Made by a program: the position numbers and the translations under genes
Notes under the pieces: generated by a model
Seen by the model: the letters and a program-made list of their open reading frames with translations, nothing else
Told to the model about the DNA's origin: nothing
Database searches by the model: none
In this document: positions 62,551-64,000 of the stretch, in pieces
How positions within the stretch are numbered: the stretch's first letter is position 1
Layout of the letters: every line of letters begins with the position of its first letter
Origin: Plastoroseomonas arctica
GTDB taxonomy: Bacteria; Pseudomonadota; Alphaproteobacteria; Acetobacterales; Acetobacteraceae
NCBI RefSeq assembly: GCF_018128965.1
Contig: NZ_JAAEDH010000012.1
Location: forward strand, 62,001-126,000
Length of the DNA: 64,000 bases
Direction of reading: 5' to 3'

Positions 62551-64000
62551 TCATCGAAAGAGCAAGCCTTCGTCCGCCGGTAGGGGGAGTGTGAGACCAA
62601 GCGCTCCGAGGGTCCCGCGCCCGACCTCCCCGTCCTGAAGCAAGCCCCTATTCGCCTGGAAGGCACGAACGGCGACGTCGGTAGCAGACCCAAACGTTGC
62701 GGCCGGGTCCGGATCCGATGTGAAGCCCTGAGCGCTCAGAGCAGAGCGAAGCTCAGATACCGCAGGGCCTCGATCCCCAAGCTGGTAGAACGTGCGGACC
62801 GTGACGAAAGTGAGGACCCCACCGACGCGCAGTCTTGCTACGAGGGGCGAGAGCCTGCGTCCTAATGCGGGCGGAGGAAGGCCGGCATTGCTTTCCTCTG
62901 CTGATGGCAGTGCCAAGCCAAGAGCTGGCATAGTCACTGGTCCGACCTCTCCGTCCGGAAAAAGGCCGCGCGACACCTGGAAAGTTGCGACTGCTGCGGC
63001 CGTAAGCGCAAGAAATTGGCCGGTGGCCGTGACCTCTGTGCGAGGGAATCCGGGCATTTCCACTCGTATCCCGAGTTCTCGAAGCCTCTCTTGGAGCTTC
63101 AGGACGCCGGGGCCGCGATCCCCGCGACGATACACTGTCCTCGGCGTGGGCGGACCGACGGCGTCGGCTTTGACAATCGGAATAGGGGCGGGTTCGGCCA
63201 GCGGAGGAACTAGCATTCCGGGATCGAAAATACGGGGCGGCGATATCTGACCGTTCGAGAGCTTTATCGCGTGGTCAACCACAGCGTTTATCAGCTTCGT
63301 GTACGTCGAAATCGCCGACATCATGGTCTCAGGCGATGCCACATTCCTAAAAAACTCAGGATGCTGCAAAACAAATTCTAAGTCGTTCTTGACTTGAATA
63401 AATCTGAGTTTCCTTTCGCGGGTGTCCCGCAATGCGAATATGAAGGCTTCCTGCTGCTCCGGCGTCGGGAGCGGGAGGGGAAGAGTATTGTACGTCGCAA
63501 CCTCAGTTTCGTATGCCGCTGGATGCTCATTCGCGATCTCAGGGAATTTCTTGAACCTAGCAATCACCTCATCGATTGCAGCGACAGGCGCACTCTGGGC
63601 CCCTATCCCGGCGTTCTGAAACATTGTCACATTGAATTCAGATCTCGTTTGGTCGGACGCGTTGAAGGTGTTGAAACTGGACTTGAAGCTCCCGCTAGCC
63701 AAAAGGCCATTGGCTTCAGCCTGCAGCGTTGCTGCCAGCGATGCCTGCGTCGATTGTGACACGGACGTCATTCGCACAACGGCGTAGAATTCGCCGCCGG
63801 TCTGAAGGCCTCGGACGAAGCTATCCCCGAATGCGAGAGTAAATTCGTCGAACCGTAATGCGTCGATGAGCTGTTGTGCTGATTGCTTCAGGACAAAGTT
63901 TTTGCCTCGCTTCAAAGGGTTTTTTACGAGACATCGTGCCACAAGGAATGTCGATGTAGAATTGAATCGGGTGTTTTCCGCGAATTCAGCCTTCCCACCA
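62551..64000 (-). CDS. Protein with N-terminal MACPF-like region and two peptidoglycan-binding domains (partial at window edge)
   Basis: The frame is open to the window edge, so its true start lies beyond 64000; a GTG at 63942 is only the first in-window start. The N-terminal part (AENTRFNSTSTFLVARCLVK, then FGDSFVRGLQTGGEFYAVVR) has the beta-strand/glycine pattern of MACPF-like pore domains. Two PG_binding_1 units follow, with RRGDRGPGVLKLQERLRELG and YQLGDRGPAVSELRSALSAQG, each ending in a variant of FQxxxGLxxDGEVGxxT. The fusion would target peptidoglycan. The MACPF similarity is an impression from motif spacing only. Confidence 0.65.
   Translation of the reverse strand, partial: GGKAEFAENTRFNSTSTFLVARCLVKNPLKRGKNFVLKQSAQQLIDALRFDEFTLAFGDSFVRGLQTGGEFYAVVRMTSVSQSTQASLAATLQAEANGLLASGSFKSSFNTFNASDQTRSEFNVTMFQNAGIGAQSAPVAAIDEVIARFKKFPEIANEHPAAYETEVATYNTLPLPLPTPEQQEAFIFALRDTRERKLRFIQVKNDLEFVLQHPEFFRNVASPETMMSAISTYTKLINAVVDHAIKLSNGQISPPRIFDPGMLVPPLAEPAPIPIVKADAVGPPTPRTVYRRGDRGPGVLKLQERLRELGIRVEMPGFPRTEVTATGQFLALTAAAVATFQVSRGLFPDGEVGPVTMPALGLALPSAEESNAGLPPPALGRRLSPLVARLRVGGVLTFVTVRTFYQLGDRGPAVSELRSALSAQGFTSDPDPAATFGSATDVAVRAFQANRGLLQDGEVGRGTLGALGLTLPLPADEGLLFR

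Overview
The window is high-GC DNA with strong codon bias and reads like an alphaproteobacterial chromosome, most likely Acetobacteraceae (Roseomonas-like). The reasons are four orphan tripartite-tricarboxylate-transporter-type binding proteins (Bug/TctC), a C-terminal polynucleotide phosphorylase tail at the left edge, LysR and IclR regulators next to Bug genes, and an alpha-2-macroglobulin/PBP1C locus. The taxonomic call is inference; no rRNA is present.

Layout. 1-7.4 kb is ordinary core-like sequence: the pnp 3' end, a nitronate monooxygenase, two Bug proteins, a small lipoprotein, and a minus-strand adaptor-permease-ATPase export operon (MacAB/LolCDE-like). A tRNA-Thr(CGT) at 7480 is followed by a VWA-domain protein and a decayed IS630 element bounded by TA. 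From 10.2 to 12.3 kb two unrelated serine-recombinase remnants flank a two-gene cassette (a secreted protein and a two-TM SLATT-like protein). From 12.4 to 25.5 kb one minus-strand operon encodes a 1739-aa secreted protein of unknown function, a 1891-aa alpha-2-macroglobulin that has lost the thioester cysteine, and penicillin-binding protein 1C, with 4-base or short junctions. A YihY/BrkB pseudogene, a PAS histidine kinase and a Crp/Fnr regulator follow. At 29.4-32.3 kb a type III polyketide synthase, methyltransferase and flavoprotein form a compact operon like Streptomyces srsABC. At 32.5-35.9 kb a LysR regulator diverges from MmgE/PrpD and Bug genes.

From about 36 kb the window becomes accessory. 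It holds a 62-bp imperfect palindrome, a run of small minus-strand genes, a M48 metalloprotease, a decayed PDDEXK-type nuclease gene, and then a replication module (AlpA-like HTH protein, eroded TOPRIM protein, primase-helicase) ending in a cluster of TGTCCTGGG iterons that may be its origin. A second catabolic island (acetyltransferase, cyclase, Bug, IclR, amidase) is partly decayed.

55.6-60.7 kb is a defence-island graveyard: an orphan beta-type DNA methyltransferase, remnants of a large serine recombinase and its small companion gene, an intact reverse transcriptase of the UG/DRT defence-associated kind, 27 codons of a type I restriction HsdS tail overlapping the RT start codon, another recombinase-companion remnant, and what looks like the C-terminus of a DUF499 ATPase. 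The right end carries a peptidoglycan amidase, an IS66 fragment, a truncated SRAP gene and a partial protein with two peptidoglycan-binding domains.

The most interesting items are the reverse transcriptase and its HsdS coupling, the primase-helicase plus iterons, and the giant-protein/alpha-2-macroglobulin/PBP1C operon. All functional calls are from reading the sequence by eye; no database search was run.
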